From the NCBI RefSeq assembly GCF_042242105.1, contig NC_092014.1, forward strand, positions 5,305,874 through 5,369,873: a stretch of DNA of 64,000 bases. The letters are read 5' to 3'. The notes beneath the pieces were generated by a model. The model saw only the letters and a list, made by a program, of their open reading frames with translations. It did no database searches and had not been told where the DNA came from. Both the position numbers and the translations under genes were made by a program. Shown here one piece after another: positions 1 through 12,299 of the stretch. The first letter of the stretch is position 1. The number at the start of each line of letters is the position of its first letter. Origin of the DNA: Pempheris klunzingeri. Taxonomy: Eukaryota; Chordata; Actinopteri; Acropomatiformes; Pempheridae.

Positions 1-152
1 AAGGCAGCAGGCAGACACTTTCAGTCCAGAGGATTGTGGAGATGAGGATTGAAGTACAGGGTCAAAGCCTTCAAGATACATTACTTACTTTCTTTGTATT
101 GTTTTGAAATATGTTGCACTGATGACTCACATCTCCATCAATCTCTCTCCAG

Positions 153-591
153 CTCGAGGGAAATCAGTGATGATAGGGAACGCAGTCAAACTGACTCTTT
201 TATTGCTGATCCCGTCTGCTGCGTTTCTACTCTACCTAAAGATGAGGTAAATGACCGAATGAGAAAATCTGCTATTTCCATGATCGTACTCTCGTTTCCT
301 GCATTCAAAGGCTTCTTGCTGACTTGATAAGTCTGTTATTAACATTAGTGATTTCATAATATGACCAATAAAATCCAGGAAGAAGAAAACTCTGCCTTCC
401 ACCGCAGAGCTAAATGACAGAGTACAAACCGGACAGGTGAGTAGAAAACATGTTAGAAATGATAGAAATGACTGTTTCTGTTTTCTGTTCATCTGTCACC
501 TGCTCTTTCTGCACATCAGGCGGACTCTGTGTATGAGAGCATCGCACTCGTAGCCACGACTCCCACACCAAACCAGGACCACACAGTGTAA
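153..591 (+). CDS. 3' end of an Ig-superfamily-type receptor: transmembrane segment and ITIM-like tail (partial)
   Basis: Three phase-compatible exons (153-246, 379-436, 520-591, stop TAA) follow an acceptor with a C/T tract (ctctctccag). The first enters in phase 1, as exons after Ig-domain exons usually do. It codes for a short stalk, then a hydrophobic span (VKLTLLLLIPSAAFLLYL) and a basic stop-transfer (KMRKKK). The tail has 40-odd residues and contains SVYESI, which fits the S/I/V/L-x-Y-x-x-I/L/V ITIM pattern, and it ends NQDHTV. By analogy with FCRL/CD22-like and other fish Ig receptors, I infer a type I inhibitory or adaptor-binding cell-surface receptor. The ectodomain exons lie before the window, so the family cannot be named. 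No exon was recognised in bases 1-152. Donors are gtaaat (247) and gtgagt (437). What is seen: splice sites, open frame, membrane span, tyrosine motif. What is inferred: Ig family membership. Confidence 0.6.
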
Positions 592-2140
592 TATCTGCTT
601 GGAGCCGAGGTGTCTGCGCGGGAACCTTTGCAGAGAGCAGCTGAAATGTCTTATTCGCGTAGATTCTAGTTGGCGAGCCATGTATTGAGCCCTGCAGAGG
701 CACCTTTAAACTCAGAGTGTTTGTGTCACAGTCAGACCTGGAGGTCACAAAAACAACCAAAAATATTGAGCCTCATCTTCATCATCAGGAGTTCGTCTAT
801 GCAGCTGATTCACATATCTGTTCATGAAGCCCTACTGCATGTATATAACCGTGATGCTGGTTCAAGTCTATCTGATGCTCCTGTGAAACGAGCAGTGAAT
901 ACTGTTGCACACCACCGTTAGATAACAAATGTACACAGTGTTGCATTATAGCATTTTTCATGTTATCATTCATTTTTTCATGTTTTAATGGACTTGTTTG
1001 TCTTATATAATCACAGTTGGTTGAATTTCACATTATTTAAATCCAGAGTGTAACTTTGTCCAAGCCGCTTTGCTTCCTTCCTCCACTGCATATATTACTA
1101 CCATTCATTTTATTACTGTAGGTTGTCTTTTACCATGATGTTTTAATTGTGCAAATATATTAAAAGTATTGATTTCTCTTTCTTCTGCTTGATTTCTTTC
1201 TCTCGATACATTGCTAATAAACCACCCAACTGGGATGCCCTTTAATGTGATCCCTGGTGATTGGCTGAATGAGATTTCCAATCATTACATTTGGTGCAAT
1301 TTCACCAAGCCTTTAAACATTAATTGGATGAATTGGTTGTTTATAGACATATGCTGTGCTAAGTTTATATTTAGGTCAGATTCACTTATATTTTAGGACA
1401 TGCGCATATACAAAAAACAAACGAGGTAGGTGGGAAACAAGTACAATTAAAGCATCAAATTATATACAATAACGTTCTATAAAATGGTTTGAACTCTAAA
1501 TATGTACTGAAAATACAGTGTACAATAGAAGTGATATACTGTAATGTAAAATATGAATAAATGCAAATCAGATGCAGTAGATATTGAACAGCTCTACAGT
1601 AAGGTGCGGAAATGTCATTAAATGGATACATTATGCAAAATTAAACGCAAATATACTGTAAAGGTGGATTTATGGATCAGGTAAATGAAAGATGTTGATG
1701 TGTGAGTCCTGTTTGTATAAGTGTGCAATACTGAGTGCTGACCAGCAGCTGTCACCACTGACTATCAAATGCTTGACTGTAACAACGAACCATTGGTTGC
1801 TCATTGATTTCCTCATTTGAATTTACAGGATTCATCCAAACTTTTAGGGTAGGAGCGCATCCTGGACTCAAACTGAGTTTGTTTTAGGTGTAGATGAATA
1901 CAGGCAAAAACACAAGAAAACACCAAGGCACTCTGTTTATAATAAGCATTACTCTATTGTGATGGCATAACTGGTCGAATGTAATGTTGTAGATATATTT
2001 GGGAAAATGTTTCCAATTTCAGACCTTCTTGTTATATTATATGATCTTTTTACTATATTAATGATCTTCAATGTCGGAGTCATGCACATATAATAATTAA
2101 TTCCTCAATAAGTCGCGTGCGGACCAAAGTCCCCAAACAC
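592..2140. other. 3' UTR of the upstream receptor, then intergenic DNA
   Basis: This AT-rich stretch follows the receptor stop codon. The first few hundred bases are probably its 3' UTR. AATAAA-like hexamers occur around 1555, but no poly(A) site can be fixed. I see no splice-compatible coding frame or recognisable repeat; the short open frames here look like chance. Confidence 0.5.
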
Positions 2141-2150
2141 CAGCGATTAG

Positions 2151-2180
2151 TGACGTCACGAGGCCTCGGGGGTCACGTGA
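2151..2180 (+). promoter_or_regulatory. akap8l promoter core: CRE plus E-box
   Basis: A perfect cAMP-response element TGACGTCA sits at 2151-2158. An E-box CACGTG (within TCACGTGA, the USF/MiT-type site) follows at 2174-2179. Both lie about 110-135 bases before the akap8l ATG, in a locally CpG-rich, TATA-less stretch (2110-2290). The motifs are read directly; promoter function is inferred from their position. Confidence 0.6.
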
Positions 2181-2286
2181 TTTTGGGTCCCTCTCGCCGT
2201 TTTGAAAGAGCCTGAAGGCGCAGCCAGCACGGGAGCTACTGCTGCTCTTTACGACCGGATTGTCTCAACAGCGTGTTAAAGCGATC

Positions 2287-5200
2287 ATGGACAGCAGAGG
2301 CTACGGTTCTGGTAAATATACACCGGTGATATAGACGCGGAGGCATTTAGCATGGCTGCATTTAGCTCTCCGTTTAGCCGCTTGCTTTGTTACACAGCCG
2401 CTGTATGTTAGCCTTTAGCTAGCTCTGATGGTTAGCTTCCTAGCAACAGCAACCCGTAGCCGGCTGTAGCTTGAGACAAAGAAGTGTTAGCTAACTGTTT
2501 AGTATTTCTATCCTATCTGTTGTGGTGTTGGTCTGATTAATGACTGCATTTCAGGGCAAACGAAAAATCGTTATCGGGAATACCAGGCCCGATAGCTAGC
2601 ATTAAGACAGCATAGCTAGCTAGGTTAGCCACTTCTTCATCAGGCTGTTTATTTGCTAGTGTGCTAATACAGAGAGCCGTGAGGCCCTTTGTTAGGCTGC
2701 TGCAGTGCGTGTTAAATAATTTCATTCAAATTAGCTGGTCGGTTTTGTTAAAATGGAGTCAGTGTGGGAATAACAGACTTTTTAAGGGTGGTTAATAAAA
2801 TGGCCGCCTCAATAAAAGCATAAGTTGGTTTAACATCGCCGCCACACAGACAGTTGTTCACTGGAAAAGCTGTGAAACGATAAAACTAACACATTAATAG
2901 TTTGATGAGATTATGCAGAAAACCCAGGGGGCTTGCTGTTGTGGAGCTGAACACTCATGGGACATCCCTCAGTATCTTCAGTTAACCTTTTAGTCCAGTG
3001 GACTTTGCTTAATGTTGTTTTGGCAATTGACTATTTGGACACATGTACTCATACCAGTTGTTCTCTCCTCATGTAGGTTACTCCAGCTGGGGAGGTGGAG
3101 GGTCAGGCAGCAGAGGTAAGACAATGAGCGAGCGTACTCCTGCACTGCATTATGACACAAGGACACCCAAACTTTAAGCTCGATTGAAGGGCTACAGCCA
3201 AGTCATTGTAATCCAACGAGAGCAACCTCACATAGTAATAATTTTGACTGAATGCTGCCTTTTGTCTTTTTGTGGCGTGACTCTTACTTTTAAACGATTT
3301 GTAACAGGCGGGATGAAGAAAGTATTGCCGCTTCTATTATCTTTATTACCGCCTGAATTAGTCATTTCTTTTTCCATCAGTCCATTTTGCTTAATTGATT
3401 AGTATTTTTTAGTTTATTTGAAAGGGGACAATACAATTTCATAAAACACATGATTACACATGGTTAAAAAAGCCAGAATTAGCCAGAGGGGTAGTTGGCA
3501 GGAAATTATTTCTATAAGACAAGAACTGTATTTTCGCTGTTAGTTCGTACCATTAATTTCCCAACACACAAGATAAATTCCCAGAGACAGAGATCTCAGT
3601 TCAAAGTTTTACTTGCAACAAACAAGGAGTACAGGCAAAGCTCTACATCTGCACTGAGCGGTCTCAGTGTCTTTCAAGCATATATGCAACATGTATAAGC
3701 AAAGTTCCTCCTCTCAGCAGTCCTCCGCCGCACCCTGCTCCCTCTCCCCCTTGCAGGGGCGGTTGATGGGAAGCGCAGGTGCGCTGACTTCTCACTGTTC
3801 AAGGCCTTCTCGAACTCTTCTTTATCTCAAGAATGCAAGCACAGTCTGATACATCCTACACCAACACACATCTCTTTGGTCTGTGTAAAGGTCACAGCAA
3901 CTATCACACAGTCCTGCATCAGGCTAAAACTTCATGATAATAAAGCATAAATGTATTAACATAAGCGTGCCTGCACATTTTCTATTTCCTAACAGTAGTT
4001 TTCATCTGTAGTCCCCTGGCCATGATGTAAAAAAACAGTAAAATGCATCTACAAGAGAAAAACATGGTTAGACACTTGATAGGGCACTAATGTAACAAAT
4101 AACATATACATAACAAACTGTTAAGAAAGCACAGAGCACACAATACCTATACAATATAATACAAGATACATATTCAAACACGTACTATAGTTATACACTT
4201 AGTAAATTCAGTGCCAACCTATTTTATTGTAATATGGGTGACAGTGGTCATTTACATCTCTTAATTCTTTATGATGTTAGGTTCTGGTGGCTTTGACCTG
4301 TATGGGGGAGGTTATAAGGACTCGATGTCTGGGCTCGGGGGCTACGGAGGAGGAGGAGGAGGAGGTGGCGGCGGCGGCGGCAGCAGCCACAGCCACATGA
4401 AGAGAGGTCTCTCGGGAGGGTCCCTGCTCTCATCCGCAGGCACTCATGCAGATGCAGTCATTGCCAAGATTAACCAGCGTCTGGACATGCTCACTCAGTT
4501 GGAGGGCGGTTTGAAAGGGGCTCGGGGTGACAGGTAATAATTTTTTCTTCCCCCTTGTTATTTGCCTTGTGCATTACGCCGTCTTCATCAGATACCACTA
4601 CCGCTCATGCCAGTGAGACTATTACATTTCCCAGTGGTGTCTTTCATGTTAAACAAGTAAATAACACAGCTTCTAAATGTGGCATCTGGTTAACTGAGAA
4701 CAGTGTCTCTGAATGTTGCCTCATGCCTGGACAATTACCAACCAGTTAAATATCGCTTGTTTTTAGAGACATCTGACAAAGTATCTCAGCAAATGTCTTG
4801 TCTCACGTGTAGCTGTCATAGACGCTGTCATAAAGATGCTTAGGCCTTCTAATGCTGTTGCTAACTTTAAAGTTAAAGAAGCCTCTCTGGTGTGGCCTTG
4901 TAGTACAGCAGACTTTTGTAAAATATATGTAAACAATAACAAAAAATATGCCACTGTTTGAAAATCTAGTTGTTTTTTGTTTTTTTTTTTAAGACAAGTT
5001 ACGAGAGTCAATTGGGCTCTCAGCCTGCTTAATGCATTCACTTACACTTTACACTCAGCCTTGGTAAAAATGTATATGCCTGAATTGATTGATTGCAAGT
5101 TTATTGATAAGGATAAACACTTTGAGATGAACCACCTTGTTTTCAATGGGATCCTAACGATTCCTAATGTCTCTTTGGGATGAAAAGGGTGTGAGTTGCT

Positions 5201-8200
5201 CACAGGCTGCATTTGAATGCCTTCGCATCCATGGAAGCTTTGAATGCTCCTCATTTGCTATGTTGTGGTTTGTCCAATCGCTGGGAAGAAAATGTTGTTG
5301 CTGTTGTGATTCCTCAAAACCTTAGATGTCATGAAAATGCATGGCCCCTTGTTGGTGGTGACGTTACAGACCAACTTTCATTTGTATCAGACTGACATCC
5401 TTGCACATGAAGCCAGTCCATCTTTACCTCGCACTTCTTGAACATTGCCTTTGTCTTGCCTTTGTTCTTATGTGTTCACACACTTTGTTTCTCTCATCCT
5501 CCATGTGACCTAACCCTGTGTTCTGGCTTTAGGTTACACAAGAGAGATGAGTTTACAGGCGTTAGCTTGATATTACTTTGTCAAGCCAAACTGTTAATTG
5601 AAAGCTGCCTGCTGTATCTACAAAAACCCATGGGGAAAAATCCCTCTGAATGTTCCATCCCCCTTCTTGAGTATTGAGTATACCATAATCCAGTCGCTTC
5701 CCAGGATATTTCTCTTCTTGCACCTTTCTCAAGACACCACTGGTTCTGACGGACCATGCTCATGTCCAGTCAAGGTTTCAAAGCCTTAAGAAACTGCATT
5801 TCCCCTAATGAGCAGGATACTGTTAAACCTCCACCAGTGAAAGTGGTTGGATGAGTATCTGTAATCTTAATGATAAGAGCAAAATCAGCACTGTATCGTA
5901 GAAGACCACAAGTGGAGTGTTAACTTGTTTTGGATCATCAATTTCTGATCTAATGTGGTTTCTGAAATAAAGCTGGGAGTGACAAGAAAACGAATATGAG
6001 AAAGCGAGACCATGGAGGAGAAGGAAAAACAGGTGGAGAAATCCAAACCTGACCGCCCTCCCTGCCTCCCCTGCTCTCTGCTCTTCTCTATCAACCCTCT
6101 CCCTCCCTCCCTCCCGCAGGTATGACCAGTACGAGTCATTCGACTCGCGCTCCTCTGCTCTCACCTCCTCCCGAGATCTCTACAGATCTGGCGGCGGTAG
6201 CTATGGTTATGGCGATGGCCGTGGGGACAACATGCTGTTGGGTCAGCGAGGAGGCTCGGGCTTCGGAGGGGGAATTGGGCTAGGGGGAGGAGGAGGCTTT
6301 GACAGCCCCTCCTCTTCCTATGGAGTCGCTAAAATGCGACAGAATATGAGGGAGCCCTTCAGCAGTGGCCAGGGAGGAGGTTCTGGTGTTTCTGGAGGTG
6401 GAGGATGGGCTGGAGCAGGCCGACGTTCCCCCAGAAGGGGTGGAAGTGCCGGGGGTCGAGGAGCTGGAGGAGGGTTTGGAAGCCGCAGGTCTGACCCCAC
6501 TCCATTAGGCGGAGGTGGGCGGGGAAGTGGTAGTGGTGGCCAGTCCCACCGCGGCCACTCTCCAGGAGGTGGTAGAGGCAAGCTCCCATCCCTCCTGTCC
6601 AACCGTATGTACCCTGAGAGTGGGGGCTTCCATCAGGGTTCCATTCAAGGGCCTCACGACTTTCCTGGGAGGCATTTTGGAGGGGGCCCACGGGCTGGCC
6701 GCCAGCGAGGCCGCAAGAGACCCCTCAACAAAGTAAGTACCTCCAGCCAAATAAGACCTCCTCAGACACTGGGCAAAATTTAAGCCCTTTCTGATTCCCT
6801 CCATTTTGTATTGTCAACCAACTGGCAAGTCAGCCTAAAGTGCTAGTACCTGCTATGTTCCATGTAAAGCACTTTGTCACAAATAATCCCAGACACACAT
6901 TCGACACATCACTTGCCCCTCTTACTCCACCCAGCCCTTATTTAATGTGGTCAGAAATGACGCATGGAACTGCCCTTTTGTACAGTAAAGGCAAGTGTCA
7001 ACTCTCCCTGCCCAAATCTTTGTCTTGTATACCTGTGGGGTATTGAATGGTTTCACTTTCTGGATTTTATTTTGATTTTTTTTCTTCTTCTTTTTTGTTC
7101 CTTTTGCCCCAGTCTTGGGTCGTGTTAAGATAAGGCTAACACTATTAATGGGGACATGCCCAATGAAGGAAGATGTTTCCTAATTGGCTTTGACAGCATT
7201 AAGTCTAGACTGTTGATGTGTTGATGATAAGTTCTGGTTATATTGTCCATATGTTTTTGGTTTTTTATTTTTGGGGGGGGGGGCTGAAAATGTATTTGTG
7301 AGTGCAAACTGATTTTGTTGACTGTAGCAGGTGAAACCACAGCGTGACATCCAAAAGAAGAGAAAGCAGACCCTTACTGCATCTGATGAGCCTGAGTCAA
7401 AGATGAACCGGACAGAGAGTGCAGGGTCAGAGGCTACCCAAGGTACTTTGTCAAAATAACAAAAGCACCACTCAGCAGACAATATTCCCCTGCCCAGCTT
7501 GGAATGATGATGATGATGATGATGATGTGTGTTTCTGCAGAGCAACCAGAAAAAAATGGCGACGACAGTGAATCAAAGACTGAAGCAGCAGCGGTGAGAA
7601 GATGGGGCTTGTTTAATGGGAACTGTGTCTTATAAAGTCCTATGTGTGTCTTTATTGTGCTACAGCAACACTCAATTTGGCACGTAGTGAGTTAATTTAC
7701 CCTCATAAATAAACCACTGGACCATTTGATGTGATTAAACAATACAGCATCTCTTCAAATGCAATCAGTGTTCTTTAGAAGGAAATGCAAAGTCACTATA
7801 TTGCTGAATAACGGCAATAGTGTTGTTGCACTGACAAAGAACGCTAGAATAAAAGCTCTTCTGTGGGCTTTTTCATTATCCATCATGCTTTTGCACAGAT
7901 TTGAGATGGACACAGTGGCTGTTATCTAAATCATCAGCTGCTTTTTTTCCCCCAAATTAAAATAAGTAATGGTTTATTTTTCTTCACAGGAGACTCAACC
8001 CACTGTGGACGGAGATAAAGGTAAGCTTAATTACAGTTTCTCCTTCTTTTCTCTTTTCTTTTTTCTATTTTCGCTAATGGTGATCATGGATCAAAAAGCT
8101 TGTGACATGATCTTTCCTACACAAATGCAGTTTAAATAATTTGCTTATAATTACACGGTGTTCATTTTGGGTCGTTTTATACATGAGCAAGATGGCGGTG

Positions 8201-11200
8201 CACAATGTTCACAGCAGCTCTCCCTTCTCAAATATGATTGCACATTGTATAATGATAATACAGCCGTTCTAATTTTTTTTATTTTTTTTTATTTTTTTCT
8301 TCCTGCTCTTGTGCTTAGCTTCACCCAAACAGGAGGAGAAGAAAAGTCCACAAAGCAAACTGACCCCAGTCCAAGGGCAGGAGAAGCACCCCAAAATGAG
8401 GAAGAGGAGGGGCTTCCTGGAAAGGTGAGAGGACACCCCTAACTCTGGGTCAAGATTTACTCCTTCACCCTGCTCCGTCTGCTTTTTTCTCTGTTTATTA
8501 GTTTTCTTGCCTTTTGTTTTTACATGTTTGTATATTGTTGCACCTATGTTCTTGTTGGGATTACTGACCTATGATCGTGTATCATTTCTAATCGGACTGG
8601 GTTTCTTCCACTCTTCTTCACCCTGCTTTTTTCTGATGGACCTTTTTCTTTCAGGGTGATGTTTGCATGCTCTGTGTGCAAGTTCCGTTCTTTCTACAAG
8701 GAGGAAATGGAAACCCATCTTGAGAGTCGCTTCCACAAGGACCACTTCAAGTTCCTTTCCAGCCAACTGTCCAAGCCCACCACAGACTTCCTTCAGGTGA
8801 CTGCCAAACATCACATGCAAACTTTCAGTCTAATACAGGTGTAATATAAGTGTCCATCACAAGCACTAATTGTTTGCTGATACAGGTTCCTGGGCTCACC
8901 ACAACAATCTGACCCCTCCCCCCCAATAACATATACAATACTTAAACTAAACTTTACTTACTCAACGTCTATGTATTCATTATAAGAACAAATTAATGAA
9001 ATCAATTTGTCATTGGTCAGGCATGATAGGTGGGCTGGGCCCCGGTATAATGGTACACTGGTTGTACTACATGCAGCAAGGTCACCAGAGTCGTTGAGGA
9101 AAAATCTGTTGCATGAAGTGTAAATTAATAAAAACTTTCTTTTTGTGTTTGCAGGAGTATTTGCAGAACAAGTTTAAGAAGACAGAGCAGAGGGTTGGCC
9201 AGTTGGAAAACCACAGTGCTGCCATCTGCCAGGTGTACAAAGAGCAGGACCTCACAAGGGGTAAGAAGCAGCAGCAGCAGTGTGTGTACAGAAGTAAGAT
9301 GGGGAGATTTTAAGTGAGTGCTCATTGCAGATATTTCTCACATCTGTAGATCTCGGTATGGAGCACTTCATGAGGAAGGTGGAAGCCGCCCACTGCGCAG
9401 CATGTGACCTTTTCATTCCCATGCAGCCCCACCTGATACAGAAACACATCAAGTCTCCTGACCATAACTACAACCGTAAGGTATGTAAGGCAGCTCGCCC
9501 CCACATTGATCATTATTCTATAGAAAATTAAACGTTGTGCTTTTTTTCCTACTGATTAAAAGAAAAGGGAGAGAGAGAGGGAATGTAGGGATGCTTTTCT
9601 GTGTTCGTAATGAAGAGAGGACAACAAGATGCATTCAAGAGCTTTATGTATTTTACAAGCTCTGAGTCTAACATCACAGGCACAGATGAGACTAAAGAAT
9701 ACAGAGTAAAGCTTCCACATATATAGGATTCTTCAAGTAATATCTGGTTTCAGATATGTGAGGGGGTACCCCAAAGAAAGAAATGACCTTTCCATGGACT
9801 GACCAGTTGTCCAGACAAGGTGGAGCCAGGAAGATAGAATGCTGACTTACAGATAGCATACATACAATCTATTGTACATGTTCCTGCAACATGTAACATA
9901 AGAAAAAAAGGGGAAAACAACAAAAAGCATTTTTTCATGTAACTATTGGTGATTACATCGATTTAAGTTGCAGCATTGGTTAAAATTATTGTAATTAGAT
10001 AAGTTCATGGAATTGTTGTGCCTTGCATTAAAGAGTGATTAATTTGCCACATTTCTCTGTTTAAAATTAAGGCACTCAAACATTTGTAATATAATGCTGA
10101 ACTTGTGTTTTATAACATTACTTAACTGGGTTAAATAATGTCTGCACCATTTCTGATCAGTCCGCTGTGCTCTGTGCAGTGGTGTTAGAATCAACTGTTA
10201 AGCTGTAATACTCCTCACACCAGATGATGTGGTGGTGCACCCAAAAAAAACCCTGTACTGACTGATTCAGTACAAATAAAATTAGAAAAGCTACGGTCAG
10301 TGCTGGATGACTTTTGTAATGACGTTTGTTCTTTCAGTGTTTTGTTGTCTGTCCTATGTATGACTCGGGGCTGTTCTCTCTGTGATTCAAGGGTATGATG
10401 GAGCAATCCAAGAGGGCCAGTCTGTCAGTTGCTCGTAGCATCCTCAACCACAAACTCATTGGCAAGAAGCTGGAGAGCTACCTCAAGGTATGTACAGTGG
10501 CATGTTCCAAGTTGCACTAAATTTATTAAAGCAGTTTGCTATGCAAATGTGACGGTCACAGTGAAATATTTGCCTGTTTTTAACCCTCACTAGTTTCATG
10601 GCATCACAGTTACCCATTCTTCATTTCTAAATCACTTTACACTGTAACGCAATCTGAGCTCAAGATGATGAAATGGAAAAAATCATTTTAATACTATATT
10701 GCTAGGTTGCTATTTTAAAGTCAAAATGTAGTGGTACCGTTAAGAAAGAGGAACTGGAATTACCAAATGAGCTTCCTGGTTAAATATAGGGTATATTTAG
10801 CTGGTTTGTGTTTTTAAATGTCGTGCCAAGAAATGGCCTCATCATTGCTGATGGCATGCAGTCTAAGTACCGGTCATACCATGCTTGTACACATAACGCC
10901 AGGTCCATGTCTTTATTGTGATGAGCCCTAAATATCCCCCTTTGATCATGAATGTAGGGCCTCATTGACAACTTGTACTTATAAATGTTCTTCCATTGAC
11001 AGGGTGAAAACCCATTCACCGGTAACCAAGACGACCAGGATCCAGAAGACCCCATGGTGATGGACGTGTCTGAACTGGATTTAACCACCGAGACAGCAGA
11101 CGGCCAGACGGAGGCAACACCGGTCAAGGAGGAGCCGGTGGCTGAAGGAGAGACGTGCCAAGAGGGCGTTGAAGGTGAAGCAACAGAAACGGCGGAAGAA

Positions 11201-11464
11201 GCGCAGGAAGCGCAGGAGCAAGTAGCAGAGGAGGAAAAGATGGAGGAGGAGCTTGGAATGGAGGGAGAGGAGGAGCAGGAGAACCTGGAGGAGGAGGAGG
11301 AAGGCTTTGAAGTTGGAGAAGAGGAGGAGGGATATGTGGTGCACGATGAGATTGGCGAAGAGGGATTACAGGGTGAGATGGGAAATGAAGAGGAGGAGGA
11401 GGAGGAGGAGGTGGAGGGAGTCGAGGCAGCAGAGGTCGAAGAGGAAGACAAGAATGATGAATGA
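2287..11464 (+). CDS. akap8l: A-kinase anchor protein 8-like (AKAP8L/HAP95), complete 13-exon gene
   Basis: Nuclear matrix and chromatin-associated zinc-finger protein of the AKAP95 family. Exons: 2287-2311, 3077-3115, 4281-4533, 6120-6732, 7331-7442, 7541-7593, 7990-8020, 8319-8424, 8655-8796, 9155-9260, 9350-9480, 10392-10487, 11003-11464. Together they give 2169 nt (722 aa); all phases agree. Seen: a Gly/Ser/Tyr-rich N-terminus; the family motif AKINQRLDML near residue 85; a Gly/Arg-rich middle; a basic KKRKQ-type segment in exon 5. Two AKAP95 C2H2 fingers follow (C416, C419, H432, H438; and C509, C512, H526, H532). The second is nearly identical to AKAP8L (KVEAAHCAACDLFIPMQ), as is the following ARSILNHKLIGKKLESYLKG segment. 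AKAP8L is favoured over AKAP8 on these residues. The last exon codes for a very long Glu-rich tail. A glycine tract in exon 3 comes from a GGA/GGC repeat (about 4348-4383). I see no RII-binding amphipathic helix clearly enough to claim it. Confidence 0.93.
3496..3994 (-). mobile_element. Solo LTR in akap8l intron 2, antisense to the gene
   Basis: A 499-bp block begins TG (TGGCAGGAAAT) and ends CA (ATTTCCTAACA). It is flanked on both sides by the same five bases, GTAGT (3491-3495 and 3995-3999): a perfect target-site duplication. Its two ends are short inverted repeats (TG..AGGAAAT). On the minus strand it reads like an LTR, with an R/U5-type stretch around 3560-3650 (the AAAACTTTGAACTGAGA type). 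No internal retroviral coding sequence is present, so this is a recombined solo LTR. The superfamily is not assigned. Confidence 0.85.
7504..7527 (+). repeat. (ATG)n microsatellite
   Basis: Eight consecutive ATG/GAT triplets lie in akap8l intron 5, ending 13 bases before the exon 6 acceptor (7541). The tract displaces part of the usual pyrimidine tract; only gtgtttctgcag is left. Confidence 0.85.
9584..9898 (-). mobile_element. Possible LTR-like fragment in akap8l intron 11
   Basis: On the minus strand the block can be read from TGTTACATG to CCCTACA. It has a TATATATG box and, further on, a CATAAAGCTCTTGAATGC stretch resembling an R-region poly(A) signal. I could not find a target-site duplication, so the boundaries and the LTR assignment are tentative. 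Confidence 0.3.
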
Positions 11465-12265
11465 CTTTTAAACCCAGTGTGTGTGCGCGCGACTTCTCAA
11501 CCTTAACATCGGACCAGTCAGTGACCACCCCCGCAGCCCCATCAACCCTATTTCATTGCCAGGCATATTAAGAAATGTACACACCTGCTCCCACCATTTT
11601 TCACGGTCTAATGAATCTGAGCTCGTATAACTTTATTTCTCGTTTAAGCAAAAAGTTCCACATTTTGAGAAACACTCTTGTTCACTGTCCTGCCAAGAGT
11701 TAGATGAGAAGATTGTCAAAAACTTATGGATGCCCACCAATCAGCTCTCTTTGAGTGTTGATGAACTTATGTTTGGACTGTGGACAGGGCCAGGTCCTCC
11801 GTTCTCCAGTCCTAATGCTACGCAAAGCCCCCCCCTGCTCCAGCTCCATATGCAACACGTACAGGAGACCGATCTTCTCATTTGTAACCCTGCTAAACGG
11901 CAAATAAGTGTATTCCCCAAAATGTTGAACTATTCCTCTTAATATTTTTTTTTGTGCCTTTTGTTCAAAGTATTCTTGATTTAGATTAATTTGTTCAGAA
12001 TTGTTTAAGAAATCTCAAGTATTGTAAAGTTGAGAGAGTTGTGTACTTTTTTTTTTTCTTGTCAGAGTTTACATGATGCCACAGCGTTCTGTCCATTTCT
12101 AGATTTGACGATGGTGAATGGATGATTTTCAAACCTTGAAAGCTTGCTCTTTATTCTACAGCTGGGCTGACAGAGATTCGTAAGTGGACTGTGACTGTAG
12201 AATAGGTGTGGAATATTCAGAATTCATATCAATCATGTAACAATCTTGTTTCACTCTGAGTAAGA

Positions 12266-12284
12266 AATAAATTTGTTGAATAAA
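12266..12284 (+). terminator. akap8l polyadenylation signals
   Basis: Two canonical AATAAA hexamers (12266-12271 and 12279-12284) lie about 800 bases after the akap8l stop codon, followed by a T-rich stretch. They are the likely 3' end of the transcript. Confidence 0.6.
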
Positions 12285-12299
12285 TCCCCCTTTTGATGT

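Noticed and set aside
6318..6804. Pro-rich minus-strand and alternative plus frames over akap8l exon 4
   Set aside because: Shadow frames of the Gly/Arg-rich exon; only the frame entering from exon 3 in phase 2 joins on both sides.
8158..8442. 94-codon frame starting at 8158 over akap8l exon 8
   Set aside because: The real exon (8319-8424) uses another frame that joins exon 7 (phase 1) and exon 9 (phase 2).
10780..11528. Long serine/proline-rich minus-strand frames
   Set aside because: Antisense of the Glu-rich last exon of akap8l (GAG/GAA codons read as Ser/Pro/Leu).
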